NCBI RefSeq assembly: GCF_016907495.1
Contig: NZ_JAFBCC010000001.1
Span: forward strand, 2,294,001-2,358,000
Direction of reading: 5' to 3'
Source of the DNA: Arthrobacter tumbae
GTDB taxonomy: Bacteria; Actinomycetota; Actinomycetes; Actinomycetales; Micrococcaceae
DNA length: 64,000 bases
The position numbers and the translations under genes are program-made. Numbering within the stretch: position 1 is the first letter of the stretch; each line of letters begins with the position of its first letter. The notes under the pieces were generated by a model. That model ran no database searches and had not been told where the DNA came from. It saw nothing but the letters and a program-made list of their open reading frames with translations. This document shows, in pieces, positions 27,979-37,153 of the stretch.

Positions 27979-28479
27979 ATGCGCACTCTCGTTCTGAATG
28001 CTGGATATGAACCACTGGCGGTCGTGACCTTCCGCCGGGCGCTCGTCCTTGTTCTCACGGGTAAGGCCAGCGTGGTTGCAGAAGGGGAGGATCCTGTGGT
28101 CGGCCCGAATGAAGTGCTGTCGCGTCCCTCGGTCATCCTCCTCAACAGATATGTGAAGATTCCCTATCGCAGCGGTGCCGTCGCGACCCGCCGCGGAGTG
28201 CTGCGTCGCGACAACCACTTGTGCGCCTACTGCGGCAAAGCGGCTTCGACCATCGATCACGTTGTCCCGCGCTCCCGTGGCGGTGAAGCCAGCTGGGAGA
28301 ACCTGGTGGCATGCTGCCTGCGCTGTAACAACGCCAAAGGCGACAAGATGCTGGCCTCGCTGGGCTGGTCGCTGCGAATCGTACCTACACCGCCCCGGGG
28401 GACGTTCTGGCAGATCCGGGAACTGGAAAAGCCTCTGCCGCAGTGGAGTGAGTTCCTGCCCGCTGACAACGCCGCGTGA
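27979..28479 (+). CDS. HNH endonuclease (166 aa)
   Basis: The N-terminal part MRTLVLNAGYEPLAVVTFRR is typical of a widespread actinobacterial HNH family. The nuclease core has CAYCGK, the metal/catalytic DHVVPRSRGG, an Asn in WENLVACC and CLRCNNAKGD, giving the two CxxC pairs of the treble-clef zinc site and an intact H-N-H set. It should cut DNA, but the biological role of this stand-alone family is unclear. The start at 27979 is chosen because GAGG is 7 nt upstream. It overlaps the mobA-like gene by 4 nt (GTGA). Confidence 0.88.
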   Translation: MRTLVLNAGYEPLAVVTFRRALVLVLTGKASVVAEGEDPVVGPNEVLSRPSVILLNRYVKIPYRSGAVATRRGVLRRDNHLCAYCGKAASTIDHVVPRSRGGEASWENLVACCLRCNNAKGDKMLASLGWSLRIVPTPPRGTFWQIRELEKPLPQWSEFLPADNAA

Positions 28480-29099
28480 GCACCACGCACTACGGCTCCG
28501 GGGGGCCCAGTGGCCCCGGGGAGTGCCTGTTCGACGCCGTTGTGCTCAGTGGCGGCCGGTCCTCAAGGCTCGGCGGGGTTCCGAAGTCAACCCTGATCGT
28601 TGGCGGCTCGTCCCTTCTGGAGCGCACCTGTAGGGCACTCGATGGAGCCCGGCGGCTCGTTGTCGTCGGCGGTCCCTCGTCCGATCTGCCGTCCAGGGCG
28701 GAGCTGGTCCGCGAGGACCCACCGTTCGGCGGGCCGGCAGCGGCGGTGAGTGCCGCCGTCGTGCATTTGATGACCGATCCCGCGCCGTGGGTCCTGGTGC
28801 TGGCGTGCGACATGCCCCGGATCAGCGACGCCTTGCCGGCGCTCATGTCGGGCGCCCTTGCAACAGGCGCCTCGGTCCTGGCCCACGACGGCGGCAGGGA
28901 CCAACCGCTTGCCGCACTGTACCGCTGGGCTGATCTGGCAACGGTCGAAAAGCAGGAAGTAAGGAATCTGTCTATGCGTTCGCTCCTTGCTAGGGTGACA
29001 TGGAGTCCAGTCGAAGTTCCCGCGGGCTCGACCACTGACATTGACACGTGGGCCGACGCCCGGCAGTTCGGGGTGGAGGAGCCAGGCGCGGGCAGATAG
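28476..29099 (+). CDS. mobA: MobA-like molybdenum cofactor guanylyltransferase (207 aa)
   Basis: The nucleotidyltransferase signature FDAVVLSGGRSSRLGGVPKSTL (L-x-G-G-x-S-x-R-x-G followed by K) is clear, as is the metal-binding LVLACDMPRIS and the later GGRDQPLAALYRWADL. The family attaches GMP (or CMP) to molybdopterin for enzymes of the DMSO-reductase type. That fits the downstream moeA and the FdhF/YdeP oxidoreductase, which needs a bis-MGD cofactor. The GTG start overlaps the TGA of the HNH gene, indicating translational coupling of two apparently unrelated functions. Confidence 0.85.
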   Translation: MSTTHYGSGGPSGPGECLFDAVVLSGGRSSRLGGVPKSTLIVGGSSLLERTCRALDGARRLVVVGGPSSDLPSRAELVREDPPFGGPAAAVSAAVVHLMTDPAPWVLVLACDMPRISDALPALMSGALATGASVLAHDGGRDQPLAALYRWADLATVEKQEVRNLSMRSLLARVTWSPVEVPAGSTTDIDTWADARQFGVEEPGAGR

Positions 29100-29112
29100 C
29101 GGAAGGTTCACC

Positions 29113-29397
29113 ATGGAAGATCGGGAACGCCTGCTCAGGCAGTGGAGCGAGAAGCTTCTGGAAATGTTCGAACTCGACGGCACCGAGGTGGACGTCGACG
29201 CAGTGCTGGCGTTGGCCGGTCAGGCGGCGCACTCGATTGTTCGACCCGCAGCGCCCCTCACCACCTTCATTGCCGGTTATGCCGCCGGAATGGCCGTAGG
29301 GACCGGGCAGGCGGACAGCGGCACGGCCATGCGGTCGGCGCTGCAGGCCGCCCATGAGGCGTGCCCGCCCGTTCCCGAATCGGAAGACCGCCGATGA
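29113..29397 (+). CDS. DUF6457 protein (94 aa)
   Basis: A small helical protein beginning MEDRERLLRQWSEKLLEMFELDG, with VDAVLALAGQAAHSIVRPAAPLTTFIAGYAAGMAVG in the middle. The family (DUF6457, as I remember it) is found in actinobacterial molybdopterin gene clusters. It sits between mobA and moeA, 13 nt after mobA and overlapping moeA by 4 nt (ATGA), so a role in cofactor assembly is likely although no catalytic residues are evident. GAAGG precedes the ATG. Confidence 0.8.
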   Translation: MEDRERLLRQWSEKLLEMFELDGTEVDVDAVLALAGQAAHSIVRPAAPLTTFIAGYAAGMAVGTGQADSGTAMRSALQAAHEACPPVPESEDRR

Positions 29398-30647
29398 GCA
29401 GTGCAGGGCACGCCTTGAGCTGGCAGGAGGCTCGGCGGCTGGCGTACGACTCGGCAACCCCCAAGCCTGCGCAGACTGTGAACCTTGCGGATGCCCTCGG
29501 CCAGACCCTTGCCGAGCCGGTCGTGGCGCTGCAGCCCATTCCGCACTACGCGTCGTCGGCAATGGACGGCTGGGCGCTCAGCGGCGAGCCGCCCTGGACG
29601 CTGATCACACCGGTCCAGGAGGATGAGAGCCCCTGGCACCGTGCTCACGAGCACAAGAAGTCCGGATACGCCACGCTGGAGCCCGGCCAGGCAACGTTCA
29701 TCCTCACCGGCGGCGTGGTGCCGCCGGGTGCCACCGGGATTCTTCGTTCCGAGCACGGAGCCATCCGCGATGGCGAGCTGACCCGCAATGACCGTGCCCG
29801 CCTCGACGAGCCGCGGGAGAACGAACATATCCGCCCGGCAGGTGAGGAAGCGGCAGAGGGAGCGCAGGCCATCGCCCCCGGCGCAGTGCTCAATCCCGCC
29901 CAGATCGCGCTGGCCGCAGTCTGCGGGTATGACACCCTTCCCGTTCTCCGGGCCCCCCGCGTGTCCTTGCTGCTCACCGGCGACGAGGTGATCGAGGCGG
30001 GGCTGCCTGAGGCCGGGCAGGTTCGCGATACCTTCGGTCCGCAACTCCCGGGCCTGCTCACCATGCTGGGCGGGCATGTCGATACTGTGGCCCGCGCGCG
30101 TGATGATCTGGACGACGTCGTCGCCGCCATCAGCGCTGAAGCAACAGATGAAGTCTCGCTGGCACGGGCGTCCGGAGATGTATTGATCAGCACCGGCGGC
30201 ACCGGTTCGTCCGACGCCGACCACATCCGCCGCGCGCTGACGGTGCTTGAAGCTGAACTTCTCATCGATGGCATCGCAATGCGGCCAGGGCACCCTACGC
30301 TCCTGGCGCGGCTGCCGGATGGGCGCTTCTTCGTGGGCCTGCCCGGAAACCCGCTGGCCGCGATGATGGCGCTCTTCACCGTGGGAGCACCGCTGCTGGC
30401 CGGTCTGCGCGGGGCGGCTTTCCCGGAGTCCCGCGCAGTTCTGGCAGGAGAGGCGTTCAAGCCGCTGGAAGGGCGCACCCGGCTGGTGCCATATCGCCTG
30501 GAAAAGGGGCGCGCCATGCCCACGGTCCACCACCGTTCAGGAATGCTGCGCGGACTGGCCGATGCCGACGGCGTCCTTGTCATACCCGAGCAGGGTTGCG
30601 AGCCGGACGAAAAGGTACCTGCCCTGCCCCTGCCGTGGTTCAGCTAG
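29394..30647 (+). CDS. moeA: Molybdopterin molybdenumtransferase MoeA (417 aa)
   Basis: Contains the MoeA landmarks: IPHYASSAMDGWAL (MPT contact), TGGVVPPGATGIL, LLLTGDEVIEAG, and DVLISTGGTGSSDADHI with the G-G-x-S/T-G motif, plus PGNPLAAMMALFTVG. The enzyme inserts molybdate into adenylated molybdopterin. Start at 29394 gives an ATGA overlap with the DUF6457 gene. The coding sequence carries a slightly longer insert after the N-terminal motif (about 60-120). It is the last gene of the plus-strand cofactor operon and converges with the FdhF/YdeP gene 41 nt away. Confidence 0.93.
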   Translation: MSSAGHALSWQEARRLAYDSATPKPAQTVNLADALGQTLAEPVVALQPIPHYASSAMDGWALSGEPPWTLITPVQEDESPWHRAHEHKKSGYATLEPGQATFILTGGVVPPGATGILRSEHGAIRDGELTRNDRARLDEPRENEHIRPAGEEAAEGAQAIAPGAVLNPAQIALAAVCGYDTLPVLRAPRVSLLLTGDEVIEAGLPEAGQVRDTFGPQLPGLLTMLGGHVDTVARARDDLDDVVAAISAEATDEVSLARASGDVLISTGGTGSSDADHIRRALTVLEAELLIDGIAMRPGHPTLLARLPDGRFFVGLPGNPLAAMMALFTVGAPLLAGLRGAAFPESRAVLAGEAFKPLEGRTRLVPYRLEKGRAMPTVHHRSGMLRGLADADGVLVIPEQGCEPDEKVPALPLPWFS

Positions 30648-30688
30648 CAGCACGCTCGTCCAACTGAAGCGCGGCAGGGCGGTACAGG

Positions 30689-33052
30689 TCAGACGGTAGC
30701 CGGCATGTTCTCCTGCGCGTTCTCCTCGCTGGTGCCGCCGGCCGGGCCGTCCGCGGCAGGCTCGAGCCGGATGATGACTCCCTTGGAGACCGGCGTGTTG
30801 CTGCCCTGGACGGTGTCGTCGAGCGGCACCAGGACGTTGCCCTCCGGATAGTAGACCGCCGCACAGCCGCGGGCGGTGGGATAGGAAACTGCACGGAACT
30901 TGCGCAGAGCGCGGTCCTTGCCGTCCATATATTCGCCGTGAACGTCCACGAGGTCGCCGTCCTTGAAACCGAGCTCCGCAAGATCCTCAGGGTTCACAAA
31001 CACCACATGACGGCCCTTCTTGATTCCGCGGTAGCGGTCGTTGTAACCGTAGATGGTGGTATTGAACTGGTCATGCGAGCGCATGGTCTGGAGGATCAGG
31101 CGCCCGGGAGGGCAATCAATGGCGTCCAGTTCGTTGATGGTGATCAGAGCCCTCCCGCTGGGAGTATTGAACTTCCGTGAATCGCGCGGTCCGTTCGCCA
31201 GCAGGAAGCCGTCCTTCTCCCGGATCCGTCGGTTGTAGTTCTCACACCCGGGAACCACATGTGCAATATGGTCCCGGATGCGGTCATAGTCGTCCTCGAA
31301 CCCCTGCCAGTCAGCGGCAATGCGGTCACCGATGGTGGCCCGTGCCAGCCGGCTGACTATGGCAACCTCCGACAGCAGCCCCGGCGCCACCGGTTCGACC
31401 CTGCCTTCGGAGGAGTGGACGGCACTGACGGTGTCCTCGACGGAGACGAACTGCGGGCCGGTTGCCTGGATATCGATCTCGGTACGGCCGAGCGTGGGGA
31501 GGATGAGTGCTTCTGCCTCCGGGCTGACGACGGTGTGGGATCGATTGAGTTTGGTGGAGATCTGCGCGTTTATCTCGAGGTTCAGCATGGCTGCTTCGGT
31601 TGCTGCGGTGTCGGACATCGCAGCAACGAAGTTGCCGCCCAGGGCGAGGAAGAACTTGATCTGGCCGTCGCGCATACCCCTGACCGCGGCGACCGAGTCG
31701 ACGCCGTGCTTGCGGGGAGGTTCGAACCGGAATTCCTTTCCGAGCGAATCCAGGAAGGAGTCCGGCATCTGCTCCCAGATTCCCATGGTGCGGTCGCCCT
31801 GCACATTGGAGTGCCCACGGATGGGAGAGGCGCCTGCACCGGGCCGGCCGATGTTGCCGCGCAGCAGGAGCAGGTTGATCATTTCCTTGATGGTGCCTAC
31901 GCCGTTCTTCTGCTGCGTGACGCCCATGGCCCAGGTGATGATGGTCTTTTTGGAGGCGATGTAGCGGTCTGCCAGTTCGTCGATCTCTTCGGAGCGCAGG
32001 CCGGTCGCTTCCAGCACGGTCTGCTCATCAAGACCCGACAGGTGTTCCCGTAGTTCGTCCAGTCCCTCGCAGTACTCAGCGATGAATTCATGATCCAGCA
32101 CCGTGCCGGGGTTCCTGTCTTCGGCTTCGAGCACCCGCTTGGAAACTGCCTGGAGCAGCGCCATGTCACCGCCGCTTCGGATCTGCAGGAACTGATCGGC
32201 AAGATCGGTGCCGCGACCCACTACGCCCTTTGGCTTCTGGGGATTCTTGAACCGGCGCAGGCCGGCCTCGGGCAGCGGGTTGACCGCCACAATCTGACCG
32301 CCGTTCTCCTTTTGCTTCTCCATGGCGCTCAGCATGCGGGGGTGGTTGGTCCCGGGGTTCTGCCCGATGACGATCATCAGATCAGAGTTGAGGTAGTCGT
32401 TGTACGCCACGGTGGCTTTGCCGATCCCGATGGTCTGGCCCATGGCAACGCCGGAAGATTCGTGGCACATGTTCGAGCAGTCGGGCATGTTGTTGGTGCC
32501 AAGCGCGCGGATGAACAGTTGGTAGATGAATGCTGCCTCGTTGGACGCCCGTCCGCTCGTGTAGAACGCAGCTTCGTCGGGGGAGGCGAGGCTCTTCAGC
32601 TTGTCGGAGATGATGGTGATCGCCTTGTCCCAGCTGACGGGCCGGTAGTGATCCTCTCCGGGAGCCTTGTAGACGGGTTCCGTCAGCCTGCCCTGCATGC
32701 CGAGCCAGTACTCCGACCGTCCGCGCAGTTCGGTGATGGAGTGCTCAGCCCAGAACTCGGAGGACACCGTGACCGGGGTGGCCTCCCAGGTGACTGCCTT
32801 CGCGCCGTTCTCGCAGTACTCGAAGGTGCTGCGGTGATCCGATGGGTCCGGCCAGGCGCAACTCATGCAGTCGAAGCCCTGCTTCTGGTTCATCCGAAGC
32901 AGCGTGCGCATGCTTCGTTCAACACCCATGTGCTTCAGAGCAGGCTGCATGGAATGGTAGACGCCGGGCAATCCGGCCGCCCATTCCTTCGGCGTACCGA
33001 CATCGAGGTCGTTCTCGTCTGCTTCTTCGACGGGAGGGTTTGAGCGAGTCAT
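30689..33052 (-). CDS. FdhF/YdeP-family molybdopterin oxidoreductase (787 aa)
   Basis: A single-subunit DMSO-reductase-family enzyme. The N-terminal iron-sulfur motif is GFDCMSCAWPDP with Cys62, Cys65 and a third Cys80. The probable Mo-ligand cysteine is Cys196 in DCSNMCHESSGVAMG, and further cofactor-binding stretches are LLLLRGNIGRPGAGASPIRGHSN and NELDAIDCPPGR. The length fits FdhF/YdeP proteins, which are annotated as formate dehydrogenase-like; the true substrate is not certain. No NAD-linked subunit is nearby. It is divergent from fdhD, the sulfurtransferase needed by formate dehydrogenases, which supports that assignment. Confidence 0.9.
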   Translation of the reverse strand: MTRSNPPVEEADENDLDVGTPKEWAAGLPGVYHSMQPALKHMGVERSMRTLLRMNQKQGFDCMSCAWPDPSDHRSTFEYCENGAKAVTWEATPVTVSSEFWAEHSITELRGRSEYWLGMQGRLTEPVYKAPGEDHYRPVSWDKAITIISDKLKSLASPDEAAFYTSGRASNEAAFIYQLFIRALGTNNMPDCSNMCHESSGVAMGQTIGIGKATVAYNDYLNSDLMIVIGQNPGTNHPRMLSAMEKQKENGGQIVAVNPLPEAGLRRFKNPQKPKGVVGRGTDLADQFLQIRSGGDMALLQAVSKRVLEAEDRNPGTVLDHEFIAEYCEGLDELREHLSGLDEQTVLEATGLRSEEIDELADRYIASKKTIITWAMGVTQQKNGVGTIKEMINLLLLRGNIGRPGAGASPIRGHSNVQGDRTMGIWEQMPDSFLDSLGKEFRFEPPRKHGVDSVAAVRGMRDGQIKFFLALGGNFVAAMSDTAATEAAMLNLEINAQISTKLNRSHTVVSPEAEALILPTLGRTEIDIQATGPQFVSVEDTVSAVHSSEGRVEPVAPGLLSEVAIVSRLARATIGDRIAADWQGFEDDYDRIRDHIAHVVPGCENYNRRIREKDGFLLANGPRDSRKFNTPSGRALITINELDAIDCPPGRLILQTMRSHDQFNTTIYGYNDRYRGIKKGRHVVFVNPEDLAELGFKDGDLVDVHGEYMDGKDRALRKFRAVSYPTARGCAAVYYPEGNVLVPLDDTVQGSNTPVSKGVIIRLEPAADGPAGGTSEENAQENMPATV

Positions 33053-33205
33053 CGCACATCCTTTCTAGGCCGCTTCTCAGCGCTGAGTGGTCCTACCTGA
33101 CCCATTGTCGCTCAGGAGCCGCGAATGTGGGACACAGGCAGCGCCGGTAGCTGGAGGTTGGAGCGTCCATTAGGCTCAATCCAGACCCAATCGGAAGGCG
33201 GATCG

Positions 33206-34048
33206 ATGACGCGGGTGATGGACAGGCGCCGGATTACGCGCTATGGGCTGGACGGCACGGTCAGCCGGCGGGAGGACCGTCTGGCCGGTGAGGAGCCGCT
33301 GGAGATCCGGCTGGGCGGACGCGCCTTCAGCGTCACCATGCGCACCCCCGGTGACGATTTCGATCTGGTCGCGGGCTTTCTCGTTTCCGAAGGCGTGGTC
33401 GCCGAACCCGGTGAGATCCTCGCGCTCCGCTATTGCGCCGGCGTCGATGAGGAGGGCCGGCAGACCTTCAACGTGGTCGAGGCCCAGCTCCGGCCGGACG
33501 TCGCACTGCCGGACACCTCCATGGAACGCCATGTCTATACCTCCAGTTCCTGCGGTATCTGCGGAACGGCCTCAATTGATGCGGTCCGGAAGTCGGGCCG
33601 CTTCGACGTGCACGACGACGACGGCACGGTGGACCTCCCGGTTCTCGCCTCCCTGCCGGACCGGCTGCGGACCAGCCAGAAGCTCTTCGACCGCACTGGC
33701 GGTGTCCACGCTGCGGGATTGTTTTCCCGGGACGGTGAGCTCCTGTGCCTGCGGGAGGACGTCGGCAGGCACAATGCCGTGGACAAGGTGGTCGGCTGGG
33801 CGCTGCGTTCGGATTTGCTGCCGCTGCGGGGAATGATCCTGCAGGTCTCGGGGCGTGCATCGTTCGAGCTGGTGCAGAAGGCACACCTCGCCGGGATACC
33901 GACCCTCGCGGCGGTGAGCGCGCCGTCGTCATTGGCTGCGGACCTGGCGGAGGAATCCGGGATTACGCTTGTCGGCTTCAGTCGAGGGCAGACACTGAAC
34001 TGCTACACGCACCCGCAGCGTATTATCGCGGGATCAACCCCGGAATAG
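33206..34048 (+). CDS. fdhD: Formate dehydrogenase accessory sulfurtransferase FdhD (280 aa)
   Basis: The characteristic motif SSSCGICGTASIDAV with Cys116 and Cys119 is intact; these cysteines carry sulfur from a desulfurase to the molybdenum cofactor. Other family features are MRTPGDDFDLVAGFLVSEGV and LCLREDVGRHNAVDKVVGWAL and VSGRASFELVQKA. The start at 33206 is fixed by GGAAGGCGG. The 153-nt region shared with the divergent FdhF/YdeP gene probably holds promoters for both. Confidence 0.95.
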   Translation: MTRVMDRRRITRYGLDGTVSRREDRLAGEEPLEIRLGGRAFSVTMRTPGDDFDLVAGFLVSEGVVAEPGEILALRYCAGVDEEGRQTFNVVEAQLRPDVALPDTSMERHVYTSSSCGICGTASIDAVRKSGRFDVHDDDGTVDLPVLASLPDRLRTSQKLFDRTGGVHAAGLFSRDGELLCLREDVGRHNAVDKVVGWALRSDLLPLRGMILQVSGRASFELVQKAHLAGIPTLAAVSAPSSLAADLAEESGITLVGFSRGQTLNCYTHPQRIIAGSTPE

Positions 34049-34077
34049 GGGCACTGGAGCCGGAGTTGCACACCAGT

Positions 34078-35151
34078 ATGGAACTTGGCATCTTCAGCTT
34101 CGGCGACATCCACCCGAACCCTGTGACCGGTGAGCGGGTCTCGCCCCAACAACGGATGGCCGACCTGCTGGAGCGTGCGCGGCTTGCCGATGAGGTGGGC
34201 CTGCACTATTTCGGTATCGGAGAGCATCACCGGCCCGATTACGCGGTGTCCTCGGTGGTACCGGTGCTGGCTGCGGCCGCCGCGCAGACCCGGAAGATCC
34301 ACGTGGGATCAGCTGTGACGGTGCTCAGTACCGAGGACCCGGTGCGCGTCTTCCAGCAGTTCGCCACGCTCGACCTGCTCTCCGGCGGACGGGCGGAACT
34401 GACCGCCGGCCGAGGCTCCTTCATCGAGTCCTACCCGCTGTTCGGTGCTGCCCTCGAAGACTACGACGCACTCTACGAGGAGAAGATCGACCTGCTGCTG
34501 CGCCTCAACGCTGAGGAGCGGATAACCTGGTCCGGTCGGTTCCGGCCGCCGCTTCAGGACGCGCTGATCCTGCCGCGGCCGGTGCGGGATCATCTGGACA
34601 TCTGGATCGCGACCGGTGGGACGCCGTCGTCGTCGGTGCGTGCTGCACGGCTTGGCACATCGGTCATTTACGCGCTGCTGGGCGGCGCCGTCGACAATTT
34701 CGCGCAGCACGCTGCGCTGTACCGGGAACAGTTCAAGGCGGACGGGGGAGCTGCTCCGCGGGTCGGCGTCAGCGGCGTCGGGCTGGTCCTCCGCAACGGA
34801 GCCAGGGAAGTTTTCCGCCCGCACTGGCTCGACAGCATGACGCGTATCTCCGCGGAGCGTGGCTTCCCCAAGCCCAGCGGAGTCACCTACAACATGCAGA
34901 CGGCGCGCACTGGCGCGCTCTATGTCGGTACCCCCGAGGAAGTGGCGGAGAAGATTGTTCTCACGCATGCTGCCATGGGTCATGACCGGCACATCCTCCA
35001 GCTTGACTTCTCATCCGTGCCCCAGACACAGGTCCTGGAGTCAATCGAGTTGCTGGGCACCCACGTGCTGCCGCTCGTCAATGACGCCCTCGGCATACAC
35101 CATCGCGAGGACGCCGCTTCCCGGACCGAAAGTGTCCGCGGCGGGTCCTAA
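34078..35151 (+). CDS. LLM-class flavin-dependent oxidoreductase (357 aa)
   Basis: Luciferase-like monooxygenase fold. It starts MELGIFSFGDIHPNPVTGER, continues GLHYFGIGEHHRPDYAVSS with the flavin-contact His pair, then VGSAVTVLSTEDPVRVFQQFATLDLLSGGRAEL. The later GALYVGTPEEVAEKIV motif is also typical. Such enzymes use reduced FMN or F420; the substrate is unknown. The ATG at 34078 matches the family start. An open reading upstream overlaps fdhD and is not supported. It follows fdhD by 29 nt, so it may be read through from that promoter. Confidence 0.88.
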   Translation: MELGIFSFGDIHPNPVTGERVSPQQRMADLLERARLADEVGLHYFGIGEHHRPDYAVSSVVPVLAAAAAQTRKIHVGSAVTVLSTEDPVRVFQQFATLDLLSGGRAELTAGRGSFIESYPLFGAALEDYDALYEEKIDLLLRLNAEERITWSGRFRPPLQDALILPRPVRDHLDIWIATGGTPSSSVRAARLGTSVIYALLGGAVDNFAQHAALYREQFKADGGAAPRVGVSGVGLVLRNGAREVFRPHWLDSMTRISAERGFPKPSGVTYNMQTARTGALYVGTPEEVAEKIVLTHAAMGHDRHILQLDFSSVPQTQVLESIELLGTHVLPLVNDALGIHHREDAASRTESVRGGS

Positions 35152-35179
35152 GCTTGAAGTTCACTAGCTGGAGGCATCC

Positions 35180-37099
35180 ATGAGTATGGAAGGCGCGGCC
35201 TGGAGTTCCCTGTACCGGATCTCCTCCGCCAAGAACGGCAGCAATAAATTCTCGAAGGAGACGCTGAGGCGGATCCTGTCTTTTGCCGTGCCGTACCGGG
35301 TCAAGCTGGTGCTCTTCATCGCGCTGTCGGTGGTCTCCGCGTTCCTGGCGGTCGCCACGCCGGTCCTTGCCGGGCAGGTTGTCAACGAGATCATCGCCGA
35401 AGCGGCGGTGGAAACCATCGTGTGGCTCGCCGTCGTGATCGCTATTGTGGCCGTAGCTGACACCGGGGTGGGGCTGCTGACGCGCTGGTACTCGTCACGG
35501 ATCGGCGAGGGCGTGATCCTCGATCTGCGGACAGCGGTCTTTGACCACGTCCAGAAGATGCCGATCGCGTTCTTCACCCGTACCCGCACGGGCGCGCTGG
35601 TGAGCAGGCTCAACAATGACGTGATCGGCGCCCAACAGGCATTCAGCGGCACCCTGTCCGGCGTGGTGAGTAATCTTGTGGCGCTGATTCTGACCCTGAT
35701 CGTCATGCTGAGCACGTCCGTGCTGGTCACCGTGCTCGCAATCATCATGCTGCCCATCTTCCTGCTGCCGGCCCGCCGGATGGGTAGCAGGCTGGCTTCC
35801 CTCCGACGCGAGGCCGCTGACTACAACTCGACCATGAGTACGCAGATGACTGAGCGGTTCTCTGCTCCCGGCGCCACCCTGGTCAAGCTCTTTGGACGCC
35901 CTGATGAGGAGTCCGAGGAGTTTCGTGTCCGCGCTGCCCGCGTCCGGGATATCGGAGTCCGGACGGCGATGCTGCAATTCGTGTTCTTCTCCGCGCTCAT
36001 GCTTGTCTCTGCCCTCGCCCTTGCCCTGGTGTATGGATTGGGTGGCAGTTTGGCGCTGGGAGGCGCGCTGGATACCGGTGAAGTAGTGACGCTGGCGCTG
36101 CTGCTCACGCGCCTCTACGCGCCCCTGACGTCGCTGGCCAACGCACGGGTTGAAATCATGAGCGCTCTGGTGAGCTTCGAGCGGGTCTTCGAGGTGCTCG
36201 ACCTCGACCCACTCATCAAGGAGAAGCCGGACGCGCAGAGTATCTCGAGCGGCCCGGTTGCCGTCGAGTTCGACGACGTCCGCTTCGCCTACCCGTCAGC
36301 TGACAAGGTGTCCCTCGCTTCGCTGGAGGAGGTCTCGACGCTGGACACCCGTGGCGGTGAGGAGGTGCTGCACGGCGTCAGCTTCCGCATCGAGCCAGGG
36401 CAGACGGTTGCGCTCGTGGGCACCTCCGGTGCCGGTAAGTCCACCATTGCCCAGTTGCTGGCCAGGCTGTATGACGTCGATTCCGGCGCTGTCCGTATCG
36501 GCGGGCAGGATGTCCGGGAGACCACGTTCGAGTCGCTGCGGCATACCCTTGGCATGGTGACCCAGGACGGCCACCTGTTCCACGAGACAATCGCCTCAAA
36601 CCTGAGGCTTGCTCGCCCTGGGGCAAGTGATGAGGAGCTATGGGACGCGGTTCGCCGGGCCCGGCTGGAGACACTGATCCAGTCGCTTCCCGATCAGCTG
36701 GACACCATGGTGGGTGAACGCGGGTACCGGCTGTCCGGTGGGGAGAGGCAGCGCATGACCATTGCGCGGCTGTTGCTCGCCCAGCCGCGCGTCGTCATCC
36801 TCGATGAAGCCACCGCCGCCCTGGATTCAACGTCGGAAGCTGCCGTCCAGGCTGCGCTCACGGAGGCGCTCGCGGGGCGTACGGCTCTGGTGATCGCGCA
36901 CCGGTTGTCCACCATCCGGAGCGCGGACCAGATCCTGGTCATCGAGGACGGGCGCATCGCCGAGCGCGGTACGCATGATGAACTGCTTGCGGCGGGCGGG
37001 CGGTATGACGAGCTGCACCGAACGCAGTTCGCGGTTCAGAAGTCCGTTGCGCCGGACGAGTCGGCGGAAGCGCTGACGGCTTCCGGTCCCGGAGCCTGA
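35180..37099 (+). CDS. ABC exporter, fused permease and ATPase (639 aa)
   Basis: Six transmembrane helices in the first 330 residues (ABC_membrane fold) are followed by an ATPase domain with Walker A GTSGAGKST (about 413-421), signature LSGGERQRMTIARLLL, Walker B VVILDEATAALDS and an H-loop in VIAHRLSTIRSADQ. The layout is that of homo- or heterodimeric half-transporters for drugs, lipids or peptides. Only one half-transporter is present, so it should form a homodimer. The ATG has GGAGG 5 nt upstream. It follows the monooxygenase gene by 28 nt. Substrate unknown. Confidence 0.93.
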   Translation: MSMEGAAWSSLYRISSAKNGSNKFSKETLRRILSFAVPYRVKLVLFIALSVVSAFLAVATPVLAGQVVNEIIAEAAVETIVWLAVVIAIVAVADTGVGLLTRWYSSRIGEGVILDLRTAVFDHVQKMPIAFFTRTRTGALVSRLNNDVIGAQQAFSGTLSGVVSNLVALILTLIVMLSTSVLVTVLAIIMLPIFLLPARRMGSRLASLRREAADYNSTMSTQMTERFSAPGATLVKLFGRPDEESEEFRVRAARVRDIGVRTAMLQFVFFSALMLVSALALALVYGLGGSLALGGALDTGEVVTLALLLTRLYAPLTSLANARVEIMSALVSFERVFEVLDLDPLIKEKPDAQSISSGPVAVEFDDVRFAYPSADKVSLASLEEVSTLDTRGGEEVLHGVSFRIEPGQTVALVGTSGAGKSTIAQLLARLYDVDSGAVRIGGQDVRETTFESLRHTLGMVTQDGHLFHETIASNLRLARPGASDEELWDAVRRARLETLIQSLPDQLDTMVGERGYRLSGGERQRMTIARLLLAQPRVVILDEATAALDSTSEAAVQAALTEALAGRTALVIAHRLSTIRSADQILVIEDGRIAERGTHDELLAAGGRYDELHRTQFAVQKSVAPDESAEALTASGPGA

Positions 37100-37125
37100 T
37101 GCGTCCATCACGGTAGGGACGCTGG

Positions 37126-37153
37126 TTTCCTAGGGGGGGCGACTTTCCTAGGG
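37126..37153. repeat. Direct repeat TTTCCTAGGG
   Basis: Two exact 10-nt copies (37126-37135 and 37144-37153) flank a G-run between the ABC exporter and the convergent YczE gene; the second copy reaches into the end of the YczE coding sequence. Purpose unknown. Confidence 0.4.

Noticed and set aside
29277..30533. A 418-codon antisense open frame opposite moeA
   Set aside because: moeA carries all expected motifs; the antisense product has none.
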